Part shown: positions 16,751-25,575 of the stretch, piece after piece | How positions within the stretch are numbered: the first letter of the stretch is position 1 | Layout of the letters: every line of letters starts with the position of its first letter | NCBI GenBank assembly: GCA_947476425.1 | Contig: CANJQJ010000024.1 | Span: 1-43,571, forward strand | DNA: 43,571 nucleotides | DNA from: Sphingomonadaceae bacterium | GTDB lineage: Bacteria; Pseudomonadota; Alphaproteobacteria; Sphingomonadales; Sphingomonadaceae | Direction of reading: 5' to 3' | The notes under the pieces: generated by a model | Database searches by the model: none | Told to the model about the DNA's origin: nothing | What the model saw: only the letters and a program-made list of their open reading frames with translations | Made by a program: the position numbers and the translations under genes

Positions 16751-17383
16751 ATGGCTTATATCGACTGGCGAATGCGTGGCCCCGAGATCGCGAACTGCAA
16801 CTGCGCGTGGGGATGCCCATGCCAATTCAACGCACTTCCCACCAACGGTAATTGCCGGGCGATGACGGCGATGCGAGTCGATGACGGGCATTTTGGCGAT
16901 TTGTCGCTCGGCGGGACGCGGTGGCTGGGGATGTTTGCGTGGCCCGGGCCGATCCATCTCGGCGGCGGCGAAGTGCAATTGGTGATCGACGATGGCGCGA
17001 CGATGGCGCAGCGCGAGGCATTGCTCACGATTCTTTCGGGCCAGGAGACCGAGCCGGGGGCGACGATATTCAATGTCTTCGCCGCGATGCTCGAAACCGT
17101 TCACGAGCCGATTTTTCGCCCGATCATGTTCGAGATCGATATCGAGAACAGGATTGCACATACGAGCGTGGAGGATGTGATCGACACGCGTGTCGAACCG
17201 ATTCGCAATCCGGTGACCGGTGCAGCGCATCGCGCGCGGGTCCAGCTGCCGGAAGGCTTCGAATATCGCGAGGCGGAATATGCCAGCGGCACGACGCGCG
17301 CCAAGGGAGCGGTTTCGTTATCCTGGGCCGGGACACACTCGCACCTCGCCCCGCTCGATCTATCCACCCATGGCGCTGCCTGA
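16751..17383 (+). CDS. DUF1326 domain protein
   Basis: A 210-residue cytoplasmic protein with the N-terminal motif NCNCAWGCPCQF, giving Cys16, Cys18, Cys22 and Cys24, and a further Cys near residue 35. This dense Cys set suggests metal binding. Family members are nearly always encoded beside a DUF2182 membrane protein, as here, where the DUF2182 start overlaps this stop by 14 bases. The function of the pair is not established; a metal-handling role is inferred. Confidence 0.9.
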   Translation: MAYIDWRMRGPEIANCNCAWGCPCQFNALPTNGNCRAMTAMRVDDGHFGDLSLGGTRWLGMFAWPGPIHLGGGEVQLVIDDGATMAQREALLTILSGQETEPGATIFNVFAAMLETVHEPIFRPIMFEIDIENRIAHTSVEDVIDTRVEPIRNPVTGAAHRARVQLPEGFEYREAEYASGTTRAKGAVSLSWAGTHSHLAPLDLSTHGAA

Positions 17384-18194
17384 CGCGCACGAGGTGCAGA
17401 GTAGCGGAATCGAAAGGCTGCTGCGTCGCGATCGATGGATCGTGGCTCTGGCGCTGGCGCTGGTCACGATCCTCGCCTGGGCGTGGCTGATACGGACCGG
17501 ATTGCCGAACAAGTCCATGGTCACCGGGAGCGTCATGCCCGGCATGGCGAAGGCGCCCGCCGCCATGCCGTCCATGCCGGGCTATATCGCCACCGCCTTC
17601 ATCATGTGGCTGCTGATGATGATAGCGATGATGCTGCCGTCCGCTGCGCCGATGATACTGGTCTATGCGCGCTTCGCTCGCATCGCGCGCCGTGACGGCG
17701 CGGTGTTGGTGCCGACGATGCTCTTCATCGGTTGCTACATTGCGACATGGGCGGCCTTTTCATTGCTTGCCGCAACCGCGCAGGCGGCGCTCGTCTCATC
17801 CGGGTTGGTGTCGGGAGCAGCGCTGGCATTCGCGGATCATCGCGTGGCAGGGGCGTTGCTGGTGGCGGCGGGCTTGTACAATCTCACGCCCCTGAAACAA
17901 GCGTGCCTCGCAGGTTGCCGCTCCCCGCTAAGTTTCCTGACGCAACACTGGCAGGGCAGCCGCGAGGGGATCATTCGGCTGGGGTTGCTTCATGGCGCTT
18001 ATTGCCTGAGCTGCTGCTGGCTCCTGATGGCGCTGTTGTTCGTAAGTGGCGTGATGAACCTTTCCTGGGTTGCCCTGCTGGCACTGATCGTGGCGATCGA
18101 GAAACTCATGCCACAGGGGCAGAAAGTCGCTTGCTGGATGGGCGCGGCAATGGCCATGGCCGGCCTGGCGGTGATGATTTCCGCATGGCGTTGA
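17370..18194 (+). CDS. DUF2182 predicted metal-binding integral membrane protein
   Basis: A 274-residue inner membrane protein with about six to seven hydrophobic segments, the first near residues 24-42. Motifs of the family are MMIAMMLPSAAPM after the second segment, NLTPLKQACLAGCRSP in a loop, and YCLSCCW. Met and Cys side chains in these positions suggest soft-metal coordination. The start at 17370 gives a sensible N-terminus before the first membrane segment; the frame continues upstream inside DUF1326 as a shadow. Translational coupling with DUF1326 implies a two-part system. Confidence 0.9.
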   Translation: MALPDAHEVQSSGIERLLRRDRWIVALALALVTILAWAWLIRTGLPNKSMVTGSVMPGMAKAPAAMPSMPGYIATAFIMWLLMMIAMMLPSAAPMILVYARFARIARRDGAVLVPTMLFIGCYIATWAAFSLLAATAQAALVSSGLVSGAALAFADHRVAGALLVAAGLYNLTPLKQACLAGCRSPLSFLTQHWQGSREGIIRLGLLHGAYCLSCCWLLMALLFVSGVMNLSWVALLALIVAIEKLMPQGQKVACWMGAAMAMAGLAVMISAWR

Positions 18195-18321
18195 GGCCCG
18201 ATCCGACCTTTTGACGGAACGCGGAAGAGTTAACGGGGTTATGGCCGGATCGGCCACACTGACGATGCCTGTCGGTTTTTTCGGGCATGTCGGTCCGGGC
18301 CGTCATATTCGGAAGGATGTC

Positions 18322-18759
18322 ATGATGACCAAATTGAATTTCAGAAAGCTCTGTTGGCTGGCGGCGAGCCTGACATTTGCAGGCGCATCCGTGCCCAGTC
18401 TGGCGCAGGCCGGTGATGAAGAAATCACCGTGACCGGGCGCTACGGCCGCGTGCCAGACAGCGTCCAGAGCTTGTCGCAGACAGTGAGCTATGCCGATCT
18501 CGACCTCAGCACCGATTCCGGAAAACGCGAGTTCCGGCACAGGTTGAACCTGACGGCGCGCTATCTTTGCGACAAGTTGGGCGAACCGGACGGCCCGTCA
18601 TCGAGCTTAGTCCCGTCGTGTCGAGATGCAGCTGTAAAGGACGCAATGAATCGTGCTGGTACGGTGGAAGCGAATTTCGCGCCACGCGGTACCGCATGGG
18701 CTGCGGGCCCGGCCTGGCGCGCGCCTTATCCTGACACATGGGGGACGACCTATCCATAA
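18322..18759 (+). CDS. UrcA family protein
   Basis: A 145-residue secreted protein. Residues 1-28 form a signal peptide ending near LAQAG. The mature domain has VSYADLDLSTDSGKREFRHR and two Cys (RYLCDKLG and PSCRDAAV) likely to form a disulfide, the hallmark of UrcA proteins common in Sphingomonadales. Its function is unknown. GGAAGGA at 18311-18317 supports the ATG ATG start at 18322/18325. It stands alone with its own promoter region and a hairpin after the stop. Confidence 0.9.
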   Translation: MMTKLNFRKLCWLAASLTFAGASVPSLAQAGDEEITVTGRYGRVPDSVQSLSQTVSYADLDLSTDSGKREFRHRLNLTARYLCDKLGEPDGPSSSLVPSCRDAAVKDAMNRAGTVEANFAPRGTAWAAGPAWRAPYPDTWGTTYP

Positions 18760-18777
18760 TGCGTAGTGTCGTCGAGG

Positions 18778-18803
18778 CCGGTAGCAGCAAGGGGCGCTAC
18801 CGG
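18778..18803 (+). terminator. Hairpin after the UrcA gene
   Basis: CCGGTAGC (18778-18785) pairs with GCTACCGG (18796-18803) across a 10-base loop, 19 bases after the UrcA stop. There is no T-run after it, so it may be a weak terminator or an RNA-stabilising stem. Confidence 0.4.
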
Positions 18804-18862
18804 TCACGCCGGTAGTGTCACTGCGGGTGAATATTGGCCGTTGGACTGATATAGCCCGTACC

Positions 18863-19354
18863 ATGCCTCGCTTGCTCATTGTGTACCACACGCTCACGGG
18901 TGGAACCCGGCAGATGGCCGAGGCCGCTGCCGTCGGCGCTTCCACCGAGAGCGGCGTGATCATACGCCTGATTTCGGCATCGCAAGCCCAACCCGACGAT
19001 GTCTTGAGCGCCGACGGCTATATTTTCGCGACGCCTGAAAATCTCGCGGCCATGGCGGGATTGATGAAGGATTTTTTCGACCGCACCTATTATCCGGTTC
19101 TCGAACACATCGCGGGCAGGCCATATGGCACGCTGATATGCGCGGGCAGCGACGGCGAGAATGCGGCCCGCCAGATTGCCCGGATCGTGAAAGGCTGGCG
19201 GTTGCGGCAAGTGGCCGATCCGATCATCGTCTGCACCCATGCACAGACGCCGGAAGCCATCCTTGCGCCGAAGCTAATCGCGGAGAACGATCTCGAACGT
19301 TGCCGGATACTCGGCATGTCGATTGCTGCGGGCCTTGCGATTGGAATTTTCTGA
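18863..19354 (+). CDS. Flavodoxin-family protein
   Basis: A 163-residue protein with the flavodoxin-like fold. The first strand and FMN-phosphate loop is LIVYHTLTGGTRQMAEA, followed by DGYIFATPENLAAMAG and TLICAGSDGENAAR, which resemble the FMN isoalloxazine loops of NAD(P)H-dependent FMN reductases. It likely binds FMN and acts as an electron carrier or small quinone or flavin reductase. The ATG at 18863 is chosen because the fold begins immediately after it. Convergent with csbD; a strong hairpin separates them. Confidence 0.82.
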   Translation: MPRLLIVYHTLTGGTRQMAEAAAVGASTESGVIIRLISASQAQPDDVLSADGYIFATPENLAAMAGLMKDFFDRTYYPVLEHIAGRPYGTLICAGSDGENAARQIARIVKGWRLRQVADPIIVCTHAQTPEAILAPKLIAENDLERCRILGMSIAAGLAIGIF

Positions 19355-19371
19355 GCAGCATGGTGGCAACG

Positions 19372-19400
19372 GCTCATGGCTTCGATGGGAAGCCATGAGC
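19372..19400. terminator. Bidirectional hairpin terminator
   Basis: A perfect 12-base stem, GCTCATGGCTTC (19372-19383) and GAAGCCATGAGC (19389-19400), with a 5-base loop. It lies between the stop of the flavodoxin gene and the stop of the oppositely oriented csbD gene, as expected for a shared terminator. Confidence 0.75.
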
Positions 19401-19410
19401 AGGACGTCAC

Positions 19411-19590
19411 CTACATCTTGTTGATCTTGCCCTTTACGGCTCCCTTGATCTTCTGGATGTCGCCCTTGGCTTCCTGAGCAACACCTTCTGCTTCGAGATT
19501 TGAGTCTTCGGCCGCCCTGCCCAACGCTTGCTTGGTCTTGCCGGTTGCTTCGTTGGCTGCGCCTTTGATCTTGTCGGTAAGTTCGCCCAT
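19411..19590 (-). CDS. CsbD-family stress protein
   Basis: A 59-residue hydrophilic protein, starting MGELTDKIKGAANEATGK and ending GKINKM. The repeated short motif with K-I-K-G-A (DKIKGAAN, QKIKGAVKGK) is the CsbD signature. Family members are abundant general-stress proteins of unknown action, probably mostly disordered or helical. AAAGGA lies 7 bases before the start. Confidence 0.9.
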   Translation of the reverse strand: MGELTDKIKGAANEATGKTKQALGRAAEDSNLEAEGVAQEAKGDIQKIKGAVKGKINKM

Positions 19591-19810
19591 GCGGGGATCC
19601 TTTCAAGCGCGACATGCGCTGCCAGACGAACCGCTCGGATCGCGCTTCGTTCCGTCCAATCGCGCAGCAACCGTGCAGCAATTCGCGCAGCAAATCGTGA
19701 GACCAGGCCTGGCCCGATAAGGGTGGTCCAACGTTATGAGTAATCTCCGATCCTGCCCGTTTCGATATTCGTCGCCTAGCAGGAACGCGACATCTGTGGG
19801 AGCGAAGCAA

Positions 19811-20077
19811 TTGGACATTAATTATCTTTTGAGCCGAGAACAGGTGTCGCTTCATCGAGCAGCCACTTCTCCTTCACGATGTGCGCGTGCCGTCCATCGG
19901 GCCTTCGCCAAGGCATATGGCAACCTTCTTGCTGCAAGTCTGTTTCCCCATGCGGAATTGCAGCTCCACGAGCCCGGGCGGGTCTCGAAAGGACTGGAAG
20001 CATATCCCGAACTGGCGATCGAACGCTGGGAAAATGAGGGCGGCACGAGAGCGGATGGTAGCTCCGAATTTGCTTGA
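19811..20077 (+). CDS. Small conserved-type hypothetical protein
   Basis: An 88-residue protein if the TTG at 19811 is used. It begins with DINYLLSREQVSLHRA and contains an Ala-rich helix (ARAVHRAFAKAYGNLLAA). The opening resembles small hypothetical proteins I associate with sphingomonads and rhizobia, where a NYLxxREQ start is common; this is recognition by eye only. GGGAG precedes the TTG. The last codons overlap the upstream frame of the RcnB-like gene. No function can be given. Confidence 0.6.
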   Translation: MDINYLLSREQVSLHRAATSPSRCARAVHRAFAKAYGNLLAASLFPHAELQLHEPGRVSKGLEAYPELAIERWENEGGTRADGSSEFA

Positions 20078-20148
20078 GTAATTTCCGATACTGTCGGCGG
20101 TCGCAGCTGCCGCCTATTGGAATCCAGAGTCCAATGAGAGGTGAAACA

Positions 20149-20844
20149 ATGACCCAGCGAACGATCTATCTTGCGGCATCAGCATTCATGGCCATCGCCC
20201 TGGCGGCGCCGGGCAGCGTGTCAGCGCAATCGGATCAAAATGGCGGTGGTCGTGAACATCGCCAGCATACTTCCGAGCCGGGAGGCCAGGGCAAGCACCA
20301 GCCTGCCGATCGAAAACAAGACCAGCCGGAACAGCGTTCCAACCCTGGCTCGGCGAGCAAGCATGATGACCGCGGCATAGGCCGCCGAGATGTGGCAGAG
20401 CCAGCCAGAGCGCCTGTCCAACAGAGCAATTCCAGTCCTGCCCATGGGCAGGACCGAGCAGTCCAGCATCGCACCGACCAGACTCCGCCATCCCGGCTGC
20501 GACAAAATCCGGTGGTGCAACGCAGGGCGGAAAACCAGGCACAGTTCAGGCCATCAAACCGCCCGGCCGAGGTGCAGCGCCTGAGGCGCAACATGCAGGC
20601 GCAGCGCCACTACCGCATCGGAACCTATCACGCGCCGCGCGGCTATGCGCAGCGTCGCTGGGGCTACGGAGATCGTCTCCCAAACAGCTATTATGCGCGG
20701 AACTACTGGATCGGGAATTTTCTGATATATTCGCTCTTTGCCCCACCATCCGGTCTGGTCTGGGTGCGCGTCGGCGACGACGCATATCTTGTGGATGAAT
20801 ATAGCGGCGAAATCATCCAGGCTCGCTACGGGATCTTCTATTAG
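20149..20844 (+). CDS. RcnB-family periplasmic protein
   Basis: A 231-residue exported protein. A signal peptide (1-24, ending VSAQ) is followed by a long Gln-, Arg- and Pro-rich disordered region to about residue 165. The C-terminal RcnB-like domain has [11 protein letters not shown], then [19 protein letters not shown]. RcnB in enterobacteria influences nickel and cobalt homeostasis in the periplasm; relatives in alphaproteobacteria are mostly uncharacterised. The start at 20149 follows GAGAGG and gives the signal peptide directly. Its stop overlaps the stop of the convergent sorbosone-dehydrogenase-like gene. Confidence 0.85.
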   Translation: MTQRTIYLAASAFMAIALAAPGSVSAQSDQNGGGREHRQHTSEPGGQGKHQPADRKQDQPEQRSNPGSASKHDDRGIGRRDVAEPARAPVQQSNSSPAHGQDRAVQHRTDQTPPSRLRQNPVVQRRAENQAQFRPSNRPAEVQRLRRNMQAQRHYRIGTYHAPRGYAQRRWGYGDRLPNSYYARNYWIGNFLIYSLFAPPSGLVWVRVGDDAYLVDEYSGEIIQARYGIFY

Positions 20845-22196
20845 GGGCGCTGCTCCGGCGTTCCAGCCTGTGCAACCGCACTCGCGCTGTAAACGCGCCA
20901 GATCGTGTTGCCTACATCATCGGCTACAAGGAGATCGCCGGCCTTGTCGATAACGACGCCGACCGGGCGCCCCTGCGCCCGGTCGCTGGCATCGATAAAG
21001 CCGGTCAGCACATCCTCTGCCGGGCCAGCGGGGCTACCGTCGGCAAATGGCACGAAGATCACCTTGTATCCGCTGAAGGGCTTGCGATTCCACGAGCCGT
21101 GCTGCCCGATAAATGCACCCTCGGCATAATGCGCGCCAAGCTTCGCTCCAGAGGCGAAGGTCAGGCCCAGTGACGCGGTATGGGGTCCAAGCGCATAGTC
21201 CGGCTGTATCGCGCGCTCGACGAGGTCGGGACGCCGATATTGCGGCTTGATCCGCGTATCGACATGCCCGCCATAATAGCTGAACGGCCAGCCGTAGAAT
21301 CCGCCGGCCCGAACGCTTGTCATGTAATCCGGGACGAGATCGCCGCCGAGCTCGTCGCGTTCGTTGACCGTCGTCCAAAGCTTTTGGGTATGCGGCTCTA
21401 ACGCAAGGCCGTTGGGATTGCGCAGCCCGGTAGCAAATTCGCCGTGCGCGCCGGTGCGGGGATCGACCTGCCAGATTGCCGCGCGGCCTGCTTCGGCCGG
21501 GATGCCATTTTCCGCGATGTTGCTGTTCGATCCGACCGTTACGAACAGTGTAGCGCCATCGGCCGTCGCGATGACGTTCTTGGTCCAGTGATGATTGATT
21601 TCGCCGGCTGGCAGGTCGACGATCCTGCGCGGGGCTGCGGCGATGGCCGTATCGCCGCTGGCGTAGGGGAATGCGAGGATCGCGTCGGTGTCCGCAACAT
21701 AGAGCGTGCTGCCCGATAGTGACATTCCGAAGGGCGAATTGAGATTGGCGAGGAAAGTCGTGCGCATTTCAGCCACGCCGTCGCCATCGGCGTCGCGCAG
21801 CAAAATTATGCGATTTGGGCTGGGGACTCCGGAACCCGCCTTCTTCTGGAACAGCCTGAAGAAGAAACCCTTGATGCCGCGTGCGTCCTTCGGTCGCTCC
21901 GGCCCGTTGGTTTCCGCGACGAGGACATCCCCGTTGGGAAGGATTGTCATCCAGCGGGGATGATCGAGGCCGGTGGCGAATGCAGATACCAGCAAGCCGC
22001 TGGTCGCCACCGGCTTGGCACCCGTTTGCCAGCCCACCGCCTTGGCGATTTTCATCGTCGGCAACAGAGTTTTATCCGGTGGCGGCAGCGAGGGGCTGGG
22101 TCCCATGCCTTGCGCAACGCTGAGCCTCGCGGGGCCGCCGCAAGCGGTGAGCGTGGCGAGCGCAGTGAGAAAGGGTATCAGAGTGCGCGAACGCAT
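20841..22196 (-). CDS. Sorbosone-dehydrogenase-like lipoprotein, PQQ/beta-propeller family
   Basis: A 451-residue protein with a lipoprotein signal: the lipobox LTAC gives the lipidated Cys19. The mature part is a six-bladed beta-propeller of the glucose/sorbosone dehydrogenase type, with [29 protein letters not shown] (a calcium-like loop), [13 protein letters not shown], and [16 protein letters not shown] near the end. Relatives oxidise sugars or aldoses with PQQ in the periplasm. No PQQ synthesis genes are nearby, and some relatives do not use PQQ. The start at 22196 is supported by GGGAG and the signal sequence. Confidence 0.88.
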   Translation of the reverse strand: MRSRTLIPFLTALATLTACGGPARLSVAQGMGPSPSLPPPDKTLLPTMKIAKAVGWQTGAKPVATSGLLVSAFATGLDHPRWMTILPNGDVLVAETNGPERPKDARGIKGFFFRLFQKKAGSGVPSPNRIILLRDADGDGVAEMRTTFLANLNSPFGMSLSGSTLYVADTDAILAFPYASGDTAIAAAPRRIVDLPAGEINHHWTKNVIATADGATLFVTVGSNSNIAENGIPAEAGRAAIWQVDPRTGAHGEFATGLRNPNGLALEPHTQKLWTTVNERDELGGDLVPDYMTSVRAGGFYGWPFSYYGGHVDTRIKPQYRRPDLVERAIQPDYALGPHTASLGLTFASGAKLGAHYAEGAFIGQHGSWNRKPFSGYKVIFVPFADGSPAGPAEDVLTGFIDASDRAQGRPVGVVIDKAGDLLVADDVGNTIWRVYSASAVAQAGTPEQRP

Positions 22197-22438
22197 TGAA
22201 AGGCTCCCGCGACAAGGATGACATATGGACAATCCTCCAGCGCAAGGGCAGTTCCGAGGCTTGAAAGTTCGTTCTGCAGCCGAGCGCAGCATTTATCGGA
22301 CAGGCAGATTCAAACAGCCTGAAACAGAGTCCAACATCCGCCCATTGCGGATATGCTGTTCTTGTGAAACCCTGCCTCCCTGTACAGCTATGTTCGCCGG
22401 TGACGAATATCGCGGGGCCTTTGCGAGGACGCTGAACG

Positions 22439-22612
22439 ATGCAGGATTTGCGTGATGCCATTTATTACATGCAGCTTGCTCGCGTTGCGCGATTGAAGGC
22501 CGATGCATCGGAAGATTCCGACCTGGCCCGCCGCCTTCGCGAAGCTGCAGTCAAATATGAGCGAAAAGCGCGGCAGCTCAACGCTTCGCATGATCACCGC
22601 CATGGAAACTGA
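22439..22612 (+). CDS. Small helical hypothetical protein
   Basis: A 57-residue reading frame beginning MQDLRDAIYYMQLARVA and ending HDHRHGN, nearly all predicted helix with many Ala, Arg and Lys. GAGGA lies 9 bases before the start. Codon use matches the neighbours and the frame has a strongly amphipathic pattern, so I think it is a real gene, but I do not recognise it. Confidence 0.5.
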   Translation: MQDLRDAIYYMQLARVARLKADASEDSDLARRLREAAVKYERKARQLNASHDHRHGN

Positions 22613-22763
22613 GCCAGCGCTGTCGGTCATCGCCTGGGACATGTCCCGAAGCTATTATTCAGCAACAATTATACCGATCAGATCGATTGCCATCAGATAA
22701 TTGCGTAATAGAGTCTCAATGGTTCGAGAGTGTCGGGTTTTTGAGCGTCCGTGGAGAGTTAGC

Positions 22764-23720
22764 ATGTTCAAGGCACTATTAGGGGATCTCGAACTTTCGG
22801 GAGACCATATCGACCTTTCCTATCGAGATCCGCAAAGCTGGCCGGCACTGTTGCCGAGCGGCGGGATCCGCAGCTTCGTGTTCGATATCGGCGATCCGGA
22901 GGCCGGGCCTTCGCTCCAGCTGGGCCTCATTTCGCCGGTCGAAGGGGAAGTGCTCGACTGGAAGCACAGTATCGATCCAGTCCATCATCATGGCAGCGAC
23001 CAGTTTCGCGTCTGTCTCGGCGGTTCGTGGATCCTGGCCAATCGCACGATGCCAGTCGGCGCCCTCAGTTTTCAGGAAGCTGGCTGGGTCTACCAGGAAC
23101 ATCCGACGGCGGGAGCCCCGGCATCGATCGCGCTGTTGATGGCTGATCGGCGGGGAACGATGTCCACGCTGCATTTCGACCGCGACAAGGAGACGATTTT
23201 CGCAGCTGGCGCCGAATTCGGCCAGCCGCCGGAAGAGGAGGTGCCCTATCCCCATCCGGCAGGCGACAAGGGCATCGCCGCAATTGCCACGAACCGGGGT
23301 GGTTGCCAACGCGGCTATCTCCACGTCGAACCGGAGGAATTGACCGACGGCGACGTCGTTACCGGCCTGCTCGGCGATCCTGTCGCAGGTCCGGTCGTGC
23401 ATGCGTTCCGGAGCGCCCCGGACGCGCTTGTGGTTCCGTCCTGTCGCTTTGCTACCGAGGTCGTGCTGATCGTGGCGGCCGGCGGCTGCCGGATCGGCGA
23501 CGCCGACTATCGGGCGGGCGACTTGCGTATCCAGCGGGCCGACGCGCCCTTCTCGGTCAAGGCGGGCAGCAATGGGGTCGAGCTTGTCCTGATCGTCGGT
23601 GATCGCAGGGCGGTGGGCATGGTGCTGGATGGCAGCAAGCCCGACTGGATGACACAGGCGTCATCGCTGATAGCGGCACTTGATCCGGTTCCGGGCGGCA
23701 CCTGGCGCAAGGCCGCCTGA
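22764..23720 (+). CDS. Cupin-like protein of unknown function
   Basis: A 318-residue cytoplasmic protein with two cupin-like halves. The first carries DPVHHHGSDQFRVCLGGSW (near residue 74), which resembles cupin motif 1 with two metal-binding His residues. The second (about 225-300) has a matching strand pattern (CRIGDADYRAGDLRIQ) but no His. It may bind a metal in the first barrel and act as a dioxygenase, isomerase or sensor. The start at 22764 has GGAGAG 5 bases upstream. The next gene, a Rieske oxygenase, is 81 bases away on the same strand, suggesting a shared pathway. Confidence 0.7.
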   Translation: MFKALLGDLELSGDHIDLSYRDPQSWPALLPSGGIRSFVFDIGDPEAGPSLQLGLISPVEGEVLDWKHSIDPVHHHGSDQFRVCLGGSWILANRTMPVGALSFQEAGWVYQEHPTAGAPASIALLMADRRGTMSTLHFDRDKETIFAAGAEFGQPPEEEVPYPHPAGDKGIAAIATNRGGCQRGYLHVEPEELTDGDVVTGLLGDPVAGPVVHAFRSAPDALVVPSCRFATEVVLIVAAGGCRIGDADYRAGDLRIQRADAPFSVKAGSNGVELVLIVGDRRAVGMVLDGSKPDWMTQASSLIAALDPVPGGTWRKAA

Positions 23721-23801
23721 CGTTGCGCCGAGATCTCGCTCGGCCAAATTATGACACTGTGTTTTGAATGTTCGGCAAGCGGATCGAACGAGAGGGATTG
23801 A

Positions 23802-24908
23802 ATGGCGAAAACTTCGGAATATGGCATCGGCGAATTCACCTATCCGCGCGGCTGGATGATGGTGGCCGCATCGGAAAAGGTTACGGAAATCCCGAGCGAG
23901 GCGCGTTTCTTCGGCGAGGATGTCGTACTTTATCGCGGCGCGAGTGGTCGGCCGGTGATGCTCGAAGCCTATTGTCCTCATATGGGGGCGCATCTCGCGG
24001 TCGGGCCGACGGGTGCCACGGCGCGGCATTGCGTTCAGGTCGTAGGCGATACGATCCGCTGCCCCAATCATGGCTGGCGTTTCGGGCCCGATGGGCGCTG
24101 CGTCGACATCCCCTATTCGTCGATCAGCATCCCCCCGACATTGGGCCTGCGCTCATGGCTGCTGCAGGAGTGGCATGGCTGCATCTTCGCCTGGAACGAT
24201 CCCGAAGGCGGCGATCCCACCTATCAGCTGCCCGAGCTGCCGGAATGGAATGACTCCCGCTGGATACGGTGGACGATCGACGAAGTCGCCGAGATGGACG
24301 TCCATCAGCTTGAGCTTGCCGAGCATGGCGTAGACAAAATCCACAATGCCAATGTCCATGGCCACGATCGGCTGGTCGGCCATGTCGCCACTTTCGACGG
24401 GCATCGCGCACAAACCGACAGCACCAGCGAGATTCTCGATCCCGAGGGCGCGGTCGTGGCGCACTTCACCACCAATTCGCGCTATGCCGGTCCGGCACTG
24501 CTGCTGGCCTATACCGAAGGCGAGCGCCCGACGATGTTCTTCTTCGCGCATACGCCGGTCGAAGATGGCAAGGTGCGCGGTTTCCACGGGGTGATGATGG
24601 GCGCTGCGGGCGCGACCCCGGATGAGGCGGACCGCGAAGCCTATGAGAGCATGCGGGCGTACAGCCTTGATGCGTTCATGCAGGACATGGAAATCTTCAA
24701 GCGCAAGCGGCCGACCTTGCAGGTTGTTCAGATCCCCGGCGACGGGCCGTTTCGTCGCTACCGCAAATGGTATTCCCAGTTTTACATGCCGCGCTCCGAA
24801 ACCGCTCGCATACAGGAGGAGGCGAATGGCGCGGTGACAACGGAAGGCACGCATGACGCTCCATGGCGCCAGGCGGTTTGCGAGGCACTTCCGGCGGAAC
24901 AACCGTAA
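23802..24908 (+). CDS. Rieske non-heme iron oxygenase, alpha subunit (KshA-like)
   Basis: A 368-residue terminal oxygenase. The Rieske [2Fe-2S] centre is Cys58-x-His60 (CPHMGAHL) and Cys87-x2-His90 (CPNHGWRF). The catalytic iron site is Asp178-x2-His181-x4-His186 (DKIHNANVH), giving the bridging Asp and two His ligands. Size and spacing resemble 3-ketosteroid 9-alpha-hydroxylase and related monooxygenases. It needs a ferredoxin-reductase partner, and none is adjacent; the reductase at 9.1 kb or another could serve. GAGAGGGA precedes the start. A small hairpin (GCCGAG/CTCGGC, 23727-23744) lies between it and the cupin-like gene. Confidence 0.92.
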   Translation: MAKTSEYGIGEFTYPRGWMMVAASEKVTEIPSEARFFGEDVVLYRGASGRPVMLEAYCPHMGAHLAVGPTGATARHCVQVVGDTIRCPNHGWRFGPDGRCVDIPYSSISIPPTLGLRSWLLQEWHGCIFAWNDPEGGDPTYQLPELPEWNDSRWIRWTIDEVAEMDVHQLELAEHGVDKIHNANVHGHDRLVGHVATFDGHRAQTDSTSEILDPEGAVVAHFTTNSRYAGPALLLAYTEGERPTMFFFAHTPVEDGKVRGFHGVMMGAAGATPDEADREAYESMRAYSLDAFMQDMEIFKRKRPTLQVVQIPGDGPFRRYRKWYSQFYMPRSETARIQEEANGAVTTEGTHDAPWRQAVCEALPAEQP

Positions 24909-24919
24909 TAATATCGCTC

Positions 24920-24974
24920 CAGTCCGGTGAGACCTCTCGCCGTACCTCCGCGAAAAAACCTCGCCGCCGGACTG
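24920..24974 (+). other. Possible structured leader upstream of the 25-kb operon
   Basis: CAGTCCGG (24920-24927) is an exact reverse complement of CCGGACTG (24967-24974), enclosing 39 bases that contain a smaller GCGA/TCGC pair around a run of A. It lies 52 bases before the first gene of the operon. It may be a terminator remnant for the Rieske gene or an RNA element in the leader. Confidence 0.3.
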
Positions 24975-25026
24975 CGGTGCCGATCCATCCGCGTCGTCCT
25001 TGCATTCGAACAGCAAGGAAGCGGCC

Positions 25027-25575
25027 ATGGATCGGCAAGATGTCTGCAATCTCATCAGTCGGCGCTACGATGAAGTCCATGGTGCGATTCCGGAGATCGC
25101 CTATGGCAGTTTCCTGAGTTGTCCTTCAGTTTCAGGAACCAAGGCAGCACTCGGCTATCGGCGAGCTTCCGGGCAGCGACTATTCCTTGAAGCCTATCTC
25201 GACCGGCCGATCGAGGCAGAACTCGCCGATATTTTTGGCCGAAGCGTCGCCCGCCACGATATCGTCGAGATCGGCAATCTGGCGGCGGATACCGCGCCGG
25301 CGATGATCCAGCTCTGGGCCCAAACCGCGAACGATCTTGGCGCCGATGCCGAAGTCGCCGTCGCAGTTCTCACCCGCCAGTTGCGATCGATGTTCCGCAG
25401 GCTCGGCCTGACGCTTCACGAGATCGCTCCCGCCCGGCCAGAACGACTTATCGACGGTGGCGCGCGCTGGGGAGCCTATTATGCGCAGGATCCGATCATC
25501 TGCGCGGGCCTCATCGCGGATGGCCAGGCACGGCTCGCGATGATGTCCGCGCGCCGGGAGCGGAAGCGCGCATGA
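25027..25575 (+). CDS. Thermostable-hemolysin family protein (GNAT-clan, probable acyltransferase)
   Basis: A 182-residue protein of the T_hemolysin family. Diagnostic segments are ALGYRRASGQRLFLEAYLD (near residue 50) and RHDIVEIGNLAADT (near 84), followed by a helix with many Arg. The family name comes from a Vibrio hemolysin, but the fold belongs to the acetyltransferase clan, as do acyl-homoserine-lactone synthases, and there is no signal peptide or membrane segment here. An acyl transfer role in biosynthesis fits better than pore formation. AAGGAA lies 6 bases before the ATG. The stop overlaps the next start by 4 bases (ATGA), so expression is coupled to the adenylation enzyme. Confidence 0.83.
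   Translation: MDRQDVCNLISRRYDEVHGAIPEIAYGSFLSCPSVSGTKAALGYRRASGQRLFLEAYLDRPIEAELADIFGRSVARHDIVEIGNLAADTAPAMIQLWAQTANDLGADAEVAVAVLTRQLRSMFRRLGLTLHEIAPARPERLIDGGARWGAYYAQDPIICAGLIADGQARLAMMSARRERKRA

Noticed and set aside
22225-22455. A 76-codon plus-strand frame before the small helical protein
   Set aside because: No ribosome binding site, poor codon use and overlap with the better-supported small gene at 22439.
22690-22745. A GGTTCGAG sequence like a tRNA T-loop
   Set aside because: The other arms of a tRNA cloverleaf cannot be drawn around it.
25027-25575. Calling the T_hemolysin-family gene a toxin
   Set aside because: No export signal or membrane-inserting region, and the coupled neighbours are biosynthetic enzymes.
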